From assembly GCF_900115615.1 (NCBI RefSeq), contig NZ_FOXB01000008.1, positions 1 to 64,000 of the forward strand: a stretch of DNA of 64,000 bases, read 5' to 3'. Below are positions 1-8,274 of the stretch, piece after piece. Numbering within the stretch: position 1 is the stretch's first letter; every line of letters begins with the position of its first letter. This DNA comes from Hydrogenimonas thermophila (GTDB lineage Bacteria > Campylobacterota > Campylobacteria > Campylobacterales > Hydrogenimonadaceae). Under the pieces are notes generated by a model. The model saw only the letters and a list, made by a program, of their open reading frames with translations. It did not search any database and was not told the origin of the DNA. The position numbers and the translations under genes were made by a program.

Positions 1-2
1 TG

Positions 3-80
3 ATAACAATTATCTATGCCATCTTTAAAAACAATGAACCTTATAACCCCTCTCGTGTTTTTGCTATGGTTAGACAGTGA
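3..80 (+). CDS. C-terminal end of a possible IS110-type transposase (5' end outside window)
   Basis: An open frame enters from the left edge and stops at TGA 78-80. Its last residues include IIYAIFKNNEPYNP. From memory this resembles the C-terminus of IS110/IS1111-type DEDD transposases, which often carry a run like MRKLLxIxYGxLKxxxPFxP near the end. Only 25 residues are visible, with no catalytic residue, so the call rests on a short tail. The inverted repeats directly downstream fit an insertion-sequence end. It could equally be the tail of an unrelated protein. Confidence 0.35.
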   Translation: MTIIYAIFKNNEPYNPSRVFAMVRQ

Positions 81-154
81 TAAGTTAAAGAACTAAAGCT
101 AATTTACTTCAAATTGATGATGGAATTGTAATAGTGCCATCACCTTTTAATTGT

Positions 155-307
155 CAATCAAACCAACTTAGTTTGATTGTAAAAGCACTCTAATCTAAAG
201 TTATAATTTTAGATTAAACTCTTAAAAGTGCTTTCAAAATCAAACTCATTTCAAGAGAAAAATCTCTTGAAAATTGGTTGTTTTTAAAATAGCTTTAAAA
301 AGCTATT
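155..307. repeat. Nested inverted repeats, possible structured RNA or IS end
   Basis: No gene is visible between 81 and 357. The stretch instead holds several inverted repeats: 155-163 with 171-179 (9 bp); 171-178 with 238-245 (8 bp); 182-189 with 227-234 (8 bp); 191-199 with 208-216 (9 bp); 249-258 with 263-272 (10 bp); 288-296 with 299-307 (9 bp). Arm 171-178 can pair either leftwards or rightwards, so two folds compete. The 171-245 set is a nested long hairpin. The last hairpin is followed by a T-rich run. Confidence 0.6.
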
Positions 308-323
308 GCTTTTTTATTTTTTT
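288..323 (+). terminator. Candidate intrinsic terminator
   Basis: A 9-bp stem (288-296 / 299-307) is followed on the plus strand by a T-rich tract at about 310-323. This would end transcription coming from the left-edge gene. The stem is AT-rich, so it would be weak. A second inverted repeat (326-333 / 346-353) lies just past the stop of the minus-strand ligase gene but lacks a U-tract in that direction. Confidence 0.4.
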
Positions 324-357
324 GTCCTTTTTAAGTTATTTTTTATAAAAAGGCTAA

Positions 358-1155
358 TTAGATGTTATCTCTTACTCTTAAAAATACAGGAAATCTAGGT
401 TTTCCTTTTTTAGTAAACTCTTTGTACTTAAATGTAATGATTGTACCAATTTTAGGTGGATGTTCTCTAAAAGCATTGCTAAGCCCTGAGCCTATCTTAA
501 AGCGTGTACCATCTTTTAATTGACATTCAATCGCTCCAACTTTTCCACGAAACTTACCTTTACCCTCTGTATAACCAACAATCTCGCACTCCGTATCGTG
601 AAAACGTTTGACTTTAAGTGCTTTGGATGTTCGCTTGCCAATATATGGAGTATTCGGAACTCTTACTACAACACCCTCTCCACCATTTTGTTCTACCTCA
701 TCTAAAAATCTTTTCAAATCATCTTTTGATCTTATTGGAAGTTGAGTAATAATCTTAATTACTTCACCTTCATACGATTTTATTTTGGCAAGTCGTTCAA
801 ACAGATTACCTTTGGCATTTGGTACATCAAAGATATAATGTTTAATCTTTTTCCAATCACTACTAGGTCTTTTATCTCGAACAGTTGAAGAGATAAACTC
901 AAAATCTCCTCTTTTACTCCAAAGCTCACCATCAATAGCAAATGGTGGATAATCTTTTATAAACCAGCTAGGAGCGTGAATTACTTTTCCGCTTCTTGTC
1001 AATAACTGCTTACCATCCCAATAAGCTCTAATCCCATCAAGCTTCTCACTCATAACCCATCCAGTAATATTCTGATCTGTATAGACTTTTAAAAGTAAAA
1101 GGTTTGGTTTTGAAGCAAAGAGTAAAATGGGAAGTAGTAGCAATAGGAGTCTCAT
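358..1155 (-). CDS. Periplasmic ATP-dependent DNA ligase (Lig E type)
   Basis: Joins nicked DNA by the AMP-lysine mechanism. The 265 residues begin with a hydrophobic leader (about 1-17) typical of a signal peptide, so the enzyme is probably exported. Ligase motifs are visible: motif I EKLDGIR with catalytic K38, DGE at 75-77, GEGVVVR around 159-165 and LKVKRF around 180-185, followed by an OB-fold. This is the minimal Lig E architecture (adenylation plus OB domain, no extra domains) known from Haemophilus, Neisseria and Campylobacter, where it has been tied to DNA uptake. The start is supported by AAAGGA upstream. It lies 9 bp after the nucleotidyltransferase gene, probably in one transcript with it. 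Confidence 0.88.
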   Translation of the reverse strand: MRLLLLLLPILLFASKPNLLLLKVYTDQNITGWVMSEKLDGIRAYWDGKQLLTRSGKVIHAPSWFIKDYPPFAIDGELWSKRGDFEFISSTVRDKRPSSDWKKIKHYIFDVPNAKGNLFERLAKIKSYEGEVIKIITQLPIRSKDDLKRFLDEVEQNGGEGVVVRVPNTPYIGKRTSKALKVKRFHDTECEIVGYTEGKGKFRGKVGAIECQLKDGTRFKIGSGLSNAFREHPPKIGTIITFKYKEFTKKGKPRFPVFLRVRDNI

Positions 1156-1164
1156 TAATTTCCT

Positions 1165-1545
1165 TTATTTATTGTATTTTGTAAATACTCTTGAAACTTC
1201 ATCTTCACTACCTTTTAATATGATAAAACTATCTTTTATACTATCAATTATACAGCTATTCGCACAACTTAGATCAACAATATCAAAATCACACTCATCC
1301 AAATCAAAAATTTCTCCTATCAAGTCATAAGCTTTTGCCTTTACTCCCCAGCCATCATCAGCCTTTTCATCCATTAACAACGCAAAATCATAATCACTTC
1401 TTAAATGCTCTTTTCCCTCTGCTCTACTTCCAAAAAGTAGTGCTACTTTAACAAAGGAAAGCCTTTTATCATTGAAGAACTTTTTTAAAGTCTCTATATC
1501 TAACTTCTTTGTGGTACCATAAATCCTACTCTTTTCATAAAACAT
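1165..1545 (-). CDS. MNT-type minimal nucleotidyltransferase (MntA-like), no partner
   Basis: A 126-residue protein with the polymerase-beta type motif FGSRAEGKEHLRSDYDFALL at about residues 38-57 (GSRAEG followed by SDYDF) and a further acidic position in DFDIVDLS. Such MntA proteins usually neutralise a HEPN toxin (HepT) by AMPylation. No HEPN gene adjoins this copy: the ligase gene follows directly and the SNF2 helicase gene precedes it. Translation starts at ATG 1545 behind GGTAAGG. It may be an orphan antitoxin or serve another nucleotidyl-transfer role. Confidence 0.75.
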   Translation of the reverse strand: MFYEKSRIYGTTKKLDIETLKKFFNDKRLSFVKVALLFGSRAEGKEHLRSDYDFALLMDEKADDGWGVKAKAYDLIGEIFDLDECDFDIVDLSCANSCIIDSIKDSFIILKGSEDEVSRVFTKYNK

Positions 1546-1558
1546 AAAACCTTACCGC

Positions 1559-4500
1559 CTACTTTCCAAACAGGCTCTCAAGCTCTTCATCACTCATCTT
1601 GCCTATCCAGCTTTCACCTACACTTACGCTAAGGTTTTGAAGCTCCTCTTTTGCTTTGATCATCTTGTCAATCTTCTCTTCAAAACTGTTTTGCGTAATA
1701 AACCTGAAAACATTGACATTTTTTGTCTGCCCTATCCTGAATGCTCTGTCGGTTGCTTGGTTTTCAACAGCCGGATTGAACCACAAATCGTAGTGAATGA
1801 CATTGTTGGCACTTGTTAAATTAAGCCCTACTCCACCTGCCTTTAAAGAGAGTATGAAAATCTTTTTATCCTTATCGTTGTTAAAGCTCTCTACCAATTC
1901 ATCTCTTTTTGACTTGCTTAAACTACCCTTCAAATATAGTGGTTCTAAAAGTAGTTCTCTTTTTATAATCTCTTCTAAAATATCTCCCATTTGGGTATAT
2001 TGGGTAAAGATGAGCACCTTTTCATCTCTCTCTATTATTGTCTCTAAAAGTTCAAGCAGAAGTTTCGATTTGCCTGAAAGTTTGTAGTCAAGATCATAAG
2101 AGTTATCAAAGTTTTTTGGATGGTTGCAAATCTGTTTAAGCGATATGAGCAGTTTAAAGATGAGTCCGCTTCTATCTTTTGAGTCACTCTTTTTAATATT
2201 GTCCATCATCTCTTCAAGAAAACTTCCATACAGAGCCGCCTGCTCTTTCTCCATTGTAATATATTGATCAATAACTATCTTTTGAGGCAGATCATTTATG
2301 ATCGTCTTATCTGTCTTTAAGCGTCTTAGCATAAATGGAGCGGTAATATTTTTTAGACGCTTTGCAATCTCTTGGTTTTTGTTTATCTCTATCTCTTTGG
2401 CATACTCTTTTTGAAAATCTTTTAGACTCTTTAGATATCTTGGAATAGCAAAATCGAAAATACTCCAAAGCTCACTTAAGTTATTTTCAACAGGTGTTCC
2501 ACTAAGTGCCACTCTATAACGAGACTTAATAGCTTTTACGCTTTGTGCAGTTGATGTCAAAGGATTTTTTATATTTTGCGCCTCATCTATGACTATCATA
2601 TCAAACTTTTGCTCTTTAAACTTCTCTAAATCCCTTCTTAAAATCTGATATGAAGTCAAAATGATGTCACTATCTTTAAACTCCCTACCCTTTCCATAAT
2701 ATATCGAATAGCTTAGAGTCGGTGCAAACTTCTCAATCTCTTTTGACCAATTGTTTAGCAAAGTTGTAGGTACTACAACCAAAACAGGTTTTTTAACCAA
2801 CTTCTCTTGCTTTAAAAAAAGCATAACCGCTATTGCCTGAAGTGTTTTACCAAGCCCCATATCATCGGCTAAGATCACTCCAAAACCATTTAAAAGATTA
2901 TTGACAGCCCATAAAAATCCACTTTTTTGATACTCTCTTAAAGTCGCTCTCACAGGTGGTAAAGAGTACTCTTTGAGTTTGAAAATATCATCTATGAAAA
3001 CTTTTAGAGTCTCATCCAGTTCCAAATCATCATTGAAATTAAGATGTAGCAGATCAAACTTGCTCAACTTTTTATGTTTTTGCATCTGTTTAAAGATGTA
3101 ATCGACCTCTTTAGGATCGAGATAGATAAACTGCTCTTTAAATTTAACAAGCTTTTTACCACTCTTTAAAAGCTCTTCAAACTCCTCTTTTGAAACCTCT
3201 TTATCACCAATTGCAAGGAAAAAGTCATACTCTAAAAGTTTATCAAGGCTCAAAAAGGTGGTTAAGTTTTGGGACTTCACTGTTGCTCTGATTTTTAGTT
3301 TTGGACGCAGAAGCTTTTGCAACTCTTTTGGAATAACCACACCAATTCCAAGATCTTGTATGATCTCCTTTTGCTCCAAAATAAACTTTTCAAGCCTCTC
3401 AAAATCTAAAATAACCTCTTTTTGTTTTGTTAAACTCTCTATCTCTTGAAGTGTGTCAGCAAATTTAACAATCAGTTTATAGACTGTAATTCTACTCTTC
3501 TCATCATCTATCTTATGGATATTTTTACCATTTGCCAAAAACTGCATAGTGTAGTCATTATCTCTGTTCTCTATGACAATGGTAAACTTTATATTGCTAT
3601 GCAGAATATCAAAAATAGAGAAGTAGCGATCAAGACTTTTTAAGCTATCTCTTAACTCAAAACTCTCTGTAACTCTTTTACCTCTAAAAAGAAGATCAAA
3701 AAGAGTCTCATATATCCTGTCACCTTTACCCTTTTTCATAGGGAAGTTCAAGGCTTTGGTTAGCTCACTCAAAAATATTGAGAGCAAAATCTCATTGGTC
3801 GACTTTGGAGCCAATGCCTTTTTATCGACATATAGCACCTCTGGAGTTAACTTTTGTAACTCAAGTAACTGCTTTTGAATACTTAAAGGTGATAGAAGCG
3901 GTTTTGCAATCGCTATGTAACTTCTATTATCTTTTAAAATATCAAAAACAAATCCGTTTGCATTTGAGAGCAGATAAGCAACCCTGAAAAAGTGGTAAAA
4001 GTAGTTAAACTTCTCATTACCTTCACTACTTGAAAATGCCAAAAAGAGCCTTGCAAACTCTAAAATAGAGAGTTCAAGAGTATCACTTTCTTTACCAAAA
4101 AATTTCTCAATACTCTCTCTTGTTAAAAGAGAGTGAGTTATTTCGATCCTGTAATCTAAAATATTTTTAGAGCTTACTACTTTAAAATCTGCCGTTTTAA
4201 ACACTCTCTCAATCAACTCAATATGCTCATTTTGATCAGGGTAAACAACAGTAGCCAAAAATCTGTTTGCAAATTTATAAAAATCACCTAAAACTTTATG
4301 AAAGTCTATAGATACAAATGATGGATTTGGTTGAAGTTTTGAGAGAATAAACTCTTTAAAATAATTAAACTTTATAATATCAATCTCTTCATTTACTACT
4401 GTTTGACCTTGACTCTCTTCAAGCTCAAATGGGTATGCTATGTCTAACTCATTCTCTATTTTGTAGTGGTTTATTAGCTCAACACCTCTTATCTCAAAGA

Positions 4501-4966
4501 GTAAAAATGGATTATTGTCTATCATTGAGGTTAAAACAAAATATACTCCTGCCATATGTTTACAAGGATCACCCCAATCAGGACAACTGCAACTTCTTTT
4601 TAATTCACTAAAATCTTTGGGAAAGAGTTCTATGCCTTCGATTTTGAGCAGTTCTAAAAGTGTTGATGGAAGCTCACCATTAATGATAGAAGCTAAAATA
4701 AGCGGGTTTGAATCGATAATAGAGTAGATTTTTTCTATCTCTTTAGAAGAGAGCGGATTGAACTTTAGTTTTACATTGTAGTATGGGTCCCAATTACCTC
4801 TGACCTTAGCTTTTATCTCATTTTTGTTAACAGATAGATCATAAACTTTTCCGCTACTTGCATAACTTCTTCCTCTGCCAACCCTTGCATCATAGCTATA
4901 TAACCTATTTAGTGCATCAAGAAAGTAACCGCCCCATACACTCTTTCCATAAACTGGTCTTGCCAT
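1559..4966 (-). CDS. SNF2/RapA-type ATPase with SWIM zinc finger
   Basis: A 1135-residue Swi2/Snf2 translocase. The N-terminal part has a SWIM zinc-binding motif (C126, C128, C135, H137; C-x-C-x6-C-x-H). The central part is little conserved. The C-terminal ATPase core shows Walker A DDMGLGKT (about 700-708), the DEAQ box (about 790), LSGTPVENN, and motifs V/VI AGGVGLNLTSAN and QATDRAFRIGQ. Bacterial SWIM-SNF2 proteins remodel nucleoprotein or RNA-polymerase complexes and some sit in defence islands; the exact role here is unknown. The gene is followed after 13 bp by the nucleotidyltransferase gene, so the two are probably co-transcribed. Confidence 0.88.
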   Translation of the reverse strand: MARPVYGKSVWGGYFLDALNRLYSYDARVGRGRSYASSGKVYDLSVNKNEIKAKVRGNWDPYYNVKLKFNPLSSKEIEKIYSIIDSNPLILASIINGELPSTLLELLKIEGIELFPKDFSELKRSCSCPDWGDPCKHMAGVYFVLTSMIDNNPFLLFEIRGVELINHYKIENELDIAYPFELEESQGQTVVNEEIDIIKFNYFKEFILSKLQPNPSFVSIDFHKVLGDFYKFANRFLATVVYPDQNEHIELIERVFKTADFKVVSSKNILDYRIEITHSLLTRESIEKFFGKESDTLELSILEFARLFLAFSSSEGNEKFNYFYHFFRVAYLLSNANGFVFDILKDNRSYIAIAKPLLSPLSIQKQLLELQKLTPEVLYVDKKALAPKSTNEILLSIFLSELTKALNFPMKKGKGDRIYETLFDLLFRGKRVTESFELRDSLKSLDRYFSIFDILHSNIKFTIVIENRDNDYTMQFLANGKNIHKIDDEKSRITVYKLIVKFADTLQEIESLTKQKEVILDFERLEKFILEQKEIIQDLGIGVVIPKELQKLLRPKLKIRATVKSQNLTTFLSLDKLLEYDFFLAIGDKEVSKEEFEELLKSGKKLVKFKEQFIYLDPKEVDYIFKQMQKHKKLSKFDLLHLNFNDDLELDETLKVFIDDIFKLKEYSLPPVRATLREYQKSGFLWAVNNLLNGFGVILADDMGLGKTLQAIAVMLFLKQEKLVKKPVLVVVPTTLLNNWSKEIEKFAPTLSYSIYYGKGREFKDSDIILTSYQILRRDLEKFKEQKFDMIVIDEAQNIKNPLTSTAQSVKAIKSRYRVALSGTPVENNLSELWSIFDFAIPRYLKSLKDFQKEYAKEIEINKNQEIAKRLKNITAPFMLRRLKTDKTIINDLPQKIVIDQYITMEKEQAALYGSFLEEMMDNIKKSDSKDRSGLIFKLLISLKQICNHPKNFDNSYDLDYKLSGKSKLLLELLETIIERDEKVLIFTQYTQMGDILEEIIKRELLLEPLYLKGSLSKSKRDELVESFNNDKDKKIFILSLKAGGVGLNLTSANNVIHYDLWFNPAVENQATDRAFRIGQTKNVNVFRFITQNSFEEKIDKMIKAKEELQNLSVSVGESWIGKMSDEELESLFGK

Positions 4967-4982
4967 ACATAAACCTATTAAT

Positions 4983-6128
4983 TTAAATCATTTTTAAAAA
5001 AGCCTCTGCAGTATAGAATGATCCAAAGACTAAAAACTCTTCCTCTTCATTTATGCTTTTAAAATCACAGTATGGAATGTTTAATTCTTCTACAATACTC
5101 TTTAACCTATCTATAGCCATTTGTCGCTGGGTTTGGATAGGAATTATCTCTACACGTTTGATTACTGGAGATAAAATAGAAAGAATTGTTTTTGCATCTT
5201 TATCTTCAAGCGTATTGTAAACTAAAACGACTTTTTTGCCTTTCAATGCTTTTACAATAGCAGATGCCGCCAGCTCATTATGCCCTACATCCAAAATAAC
5301 GTTTGTTGCTATCTTTTCAAAACGCCCTCTAAGCTCAACCCTTTCAGGAAGAGTGCCAAAATCATCAAACCCTAAAAGTTTCATTGCTGCAACTGCTGTT
5401 AAAGCATTATCTTTTAAGTAGTCAGCCCAACCATTAGTTGCTAAATTCTTATAAATTTCATCACGCTCATTAGAATTTAAAATCTCTTGAGTCAAGTAGA
5501 TTTCATATCCTTTTTCAGTTGCAATGTGTTTAGCTACCTCTAAAACAATCTCAGGCTGATTTGGTGAAAGGAGTGCCTTTTTGTCTATACTTCTTAGTTT
5601 AGTAGCAGCAATCTCTTCAAGACTATCTCCTAAAAACTGCTGATGATCCTTGCCTATTGGTACAATGATACTCAAATCTTTTTCTACAACATTTGTTGCA
5701 TCAAACTCACCACCAAGACCTGCTTCAAGAACAATGTAATCACACCTTTCAAATGCTGCAAGAGCCAAAAGTGTCGTATATTCAAAATAGCTTAAAGAGT
5801 TAGCAACATTTTCAGGCAAAAGTGAAAAAACCCTCTTATGTGCTTGCTCCAATCTTTCATCATCAATATCTCTACCATTTATCCATATACGTTCATTGAA
5901 TTTTAGAATATGAGGAGAAGTATAGTGTCCAACACTAACTCCTTTTGAAAGTAACAAAGAAGAGAGAATCCGTCCTGTAGATCCTTTACCATTGGTTCCA
6001 ACAAGATGAATAACTTTACCAAGCTTGATATGCGGTTTTATATACTCATATGCTTTAGGCATACGGCTAAGATCTATTACATCATAATAGAGTGGTTTAC
6101 TATTTAAAAACTTTTCAAGTAATATCAA
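4983..6128 (-). CDS. folC: Bifunctional dihydrofolate / folylpolyglutamate synthase
   Basis: An ATP-dependent Mur-ligase family enzyme that adds glutamate to dihydropteroate and folates in the cytoplasm. The 381 residues carry the P-loop GTNGKGSTGR (about 44-53), the YTSPHILKFNER motif, and the central LEAGLGGEFDATN signature. Length is normal for Campylobacterota FolC. The start overlaps the stop of the upstream GGDEF gene by 4 bp (ATGA), implying translational coupling. The order leuS - lptE - GGDEF gene - folC is a recognisable Campylobacterota block. Confidence 0.93.
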   Translation of the reverse strand: MILLEKFLNSKPLYYDVIDLSRMPKAYEYIKPHIKLGKVIHLVGTNGKGSTGRILSSLLLSKGVSVGHYTSPHILKFNERIWINGRDIDDERLEQAHKRVFSLLPENVANSLSYFEYTTLLALAAFERCDYIVLEAGLGGEFDATNVVEKDLSIIVPIGKDHQQFLGDSLEEIAATKLRSIDKKALLSPNQPEIVLEVAKHIATEKGYEIYLTQEILNSNERDEIYKNLATNGWADYLKDNALTAVAAMKLLGFDDFGTLPERVELRGRFEKIATNVILDVGHNELAASAIVKALKGKKVVLVYNTLEDKDAKTILSILSPVIKRVEIIPIQTQRQMAIDRLKSIVEELNIPYCDFKSINEEEEFLVFGSFYTAEAFLKMI

Positions 6129-7657
6129 TTTACTACCTTGTTTCTTCCACCCTTTTTTGCTTTATACAAATTTTCATCGGCTTGCTTTAACATAGACTCA
6201 ATTGAACTATGATTTGCTCTATCTGCTACCCCGCCACTTACTGTAATAGGAATACGGGTATCTTTGTACATAAATTTACTCTTTTTAACTATTTCACGAA
6301 GTTTTTCGGCAAACTGTAATGCACCCTTCTTGTCAGTTTTTGGCAAAACTACCAAGAATTCCTCACCACCCCACCGACCAACAAAATCAAGGTCCCTACT
6401 ATATCTGCGAAGCAATTTTCCAAATGATGCCAATATAACATCACCAGCATCGTGACCATATGTATCATTTACAGATTTAAAGTGATCTATATCAAATAAA
6501 ACAACAGCATAATTGTCACCATACCGTTTATATGCTGACTCCTGCTTAGATATAAAATCATCTATAGCACGACGATTAGGTAAATTCGTCAAAGGATCTG
6601 TTGTAGATCTCTTTCGCTCCTTACGCAATGCCTCTTCTAAAATTTTAACTCGTTTTCTAAGTGCATTTACCTCTTCATGAGAATTATGCATCTCTTCATT
6701 AAGATTTTTGGTTTCGCTCTCTAGTGAATTGGCTATGGCAATAAGCTTTGCATGTATTACTTCGAATGAATCAGCCTTTAAATCTATACTTCCAAGTTCT
6801 CCCTGTATTGCACGTATAGCTTTATGATTATTATCACCCCAGTTTATGACATTTACTAAAGTTGAACTAATGTGCTCAATTACAGAGTCAAGCTCTGTTA
6901 TCTGCTTAACAACTGCTTTTTTGTCAAGTTCTATTCTCTTTTGTATCATATACTTCAAATCATCTATCATAGCTTTTGATGTTAGCAATTCAGGATTAGA
7001 GCGGATCTGATTACTAACTGTTGCTAATTCATCATCCATTCCAGAAGCAATAGATGGTGTCATTGAGGCTATCACTATTTGTGCTACCTCTTGTAAAGAG
7101 ATATCACTCTTTTTACTCTTAATACACTCTATAATAGCATCAACCATTGCTTCTAAATCACTTTTATCAACCTTACAGTATATATCAAGTCTATCAAGAA
7201 AAGAGTCATCATAGTCAATAACAAAATTGTTCCAATGATCTCTTATAGCATCTATCTCTACTTTATCTAAAAATGAAGCAATTTTATCTCTATCTACTTT
7301 TGCCATTTTAGAAGCTGTACGATCATGTAATAGTTCTATGACTTGCAATAGACGCTTAGTCAACAGAACATATGCCTGAATGATTTCCCCACTCTTTTTT
7401 GCATCAGTACGAGTTAACTCTGCTGCAAGAAGCCGAACCAATTGATCCACATTCTGAACATCACGCTTTTTTACCATCTTTTTTATATCAGAAGGAAGCT
7501 GGTTAACAAACTTCTCAAACTTTTGGCAATCTTCTACTATTACTTTTGCTCTTTTAGCTTCTTGACAAAAATATTCACTATAAACATCAGGAGTGAGTGT
7601 CAAATTTCTCTGTTTAATCTGTTGTAACGTTTTACGAATAATATCTTGTATTGTCAT
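6125..7657 (-). CDS. Diguanylate cyclase with uncharacterised N-terminal helical region
   Basis: A 510-residue protein predicted to make cyclic di-GMP. The C-terminal GGDEF domain has the active-site motif GGEEF at 430-434 and an RxxD inhibitory site (RDLD) six residues upstream, so product inhibition is likely. About 330 residues before it are mostly helical, end in a probable coiled coil (about 305-340) and match no sensor domain I recognise; there is no clear membrane segment or receiver domain. It sits between lptE and folC, overlapping lptE's start region by 4 bp upstream and folC by 4 bp downstream. The input signal cannot be read from the sequence. Confidence 0.88.
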   Translation of the reverse strand: MTIQDIIRKTLQQIKQRNLTLTPDVYSEYFCQEAKRAKVIVEDCQKFEKFVNQLPSDIKKMVKKRDVQNVDQLVRLLAAELTRTDAKKSGEIIQAYVLLTKRLLQVIELLHDRTASKMAKVDRDKIASFLDKVEIDAIRDHWNNFVIDYDDSFLDRLDIYCKVDKSDLEAMVDAIIECIKSKKSDISLQEVAQIVIASMTPSIASGMDDELATVSNQIRSNPELLTSKAMIDDLKYMIQKRIELDKKAVVKQITELDSVIEHISSTLVNVINWGDNNHKAIRAIQGELGSIDLKADSFEVIHAKLIAIANSLESETKNLNEEMHNSHEEVNALRKRVKILEEALRKERKRSTTDPLTNLPNRRAIDDFISKQESAYKRYGDNYAVVLFDIDHFKSVNDTYGHDAGDVILASFGKLLRRYSRDLDFVGRWGGEEFLVVLPKTDKKGALQFAEKLREIVKKSKFMYKDTRIPITVSGGVADRANHSSIESMLKQADENLYKAKKGGRNKVVN

Positions 7658-8220
7658 AACACAGTTCCTCGCATTGACATAAGCGAAACAAATGAGTCAA
7701 TAGCCTTTTCTGCTCCAAACCTGATAGCTTCAAAGCGTTTAGCATCAGATATAACTGCATTTGGTTCTATTGGAAAATCATAATAACCTACTACTTTCTC
7801 AAACCCTTTTTTACCATTTACTATATAGCTTATGTTTAGTGTTACTTTAGCCCTGTAAAATATTGCATATCCATTTGAATCATATTGAATAGGACTAAAA
7901 GAAACTCTTTCAAACTTTACTTTCAATTGTGTTGTAGCATCTTTTTTAGATGTTAATTTTGCATTGAAACGACTAATAACAGCTTCATTAAGAGCATCTT
8001 TGACTAAGACGGCATTTTCAGGATCTCTTAAATAGACATCTACATCTACATATACTTTGTCTGTAAAGACTTTTTTAGTGTATTCAGTCATTGGTTTGTA
8101 GCCACAACCAGAAAGCACTATTGCAAATAGTATAATATTGAATGTTGAATGTTGAATGTTGAATGGTATTTTTTTAATTATGCTTTTAATTATTTGCCAC
8201 ACTTTTAACTCTTTTACCAT
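7654..8220 (-). CDS. lptE: LPS-assembly outer-membrane lipoprotein LptE
   Basis: An 188-residue lipoprotein with lipobox LSGC (acylated Cys39) followed by GYKP, the usual LptE opening. LptE plugs the LptD barrel that inserts LPS in the outer membrane. Identification relies on the lipobox, size and position just after leuS, the standard place for lptE/rlpB. The start at ATG 8220 has AAAGGT upstream. Residues about 19-28 are encoded by four 7-bp repeats (8138-8165), which lengthen the n-region of the signal peptide. Without them the leader would be of ordinary length. Confidence 0.75.
   Translation of the reverse strand: MVKELKVWQIIKSIIKKIPFNIQHSTFNIILFAIVLSGCGYKPMTEYTKKVFTDKVYVDVDVYLRDPENAVLVKDALNEAVISRFNAKLTSKKDATTQLKVKFERVSFSPIQYDSNGYAIFYRAKVTLNISYIVNGKKGFEKVVGYYDFPIEPNAVISDAKRFEAIRFGAEKAIDSFVSLMSMRGTVL
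8138..8165 (-). repeat. Four perfect heptamers inside lptE
   Basis: On the plus strand the unit TTGAATG occurs four times without interruption at 8138, 8145, 8152 and 8159. In the coding direction this reads as ATTCAAC, ATTCAAC, ATTCAAC, ATTCAAT. The tract encodes part of the lipoprotein signal peptide (PFNIQHSTFN). Confidence 0.95.
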
Positions 8221-8233
8221 TTTCTACCTTTAT

Positions 8234-8268
8234 TTTCATCATTCATAATTCATAATTCAACATTCACA
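8234..8268 (-). repeat. Heptamer tract between leuS and lptE
   Basis: Five degenerate 7-bp units in register on the plus strand: TTTCATC, ATTCATA, ATTCATA, ATTCAAC, ATTCACA. The tract fills most of the 54-bp gap between the leuS stop and the lptE start, and lies within about 70 bp of the tract inside lptE. Confidence 0.85.
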
Positions 8269-8274
8269 ATTAAT

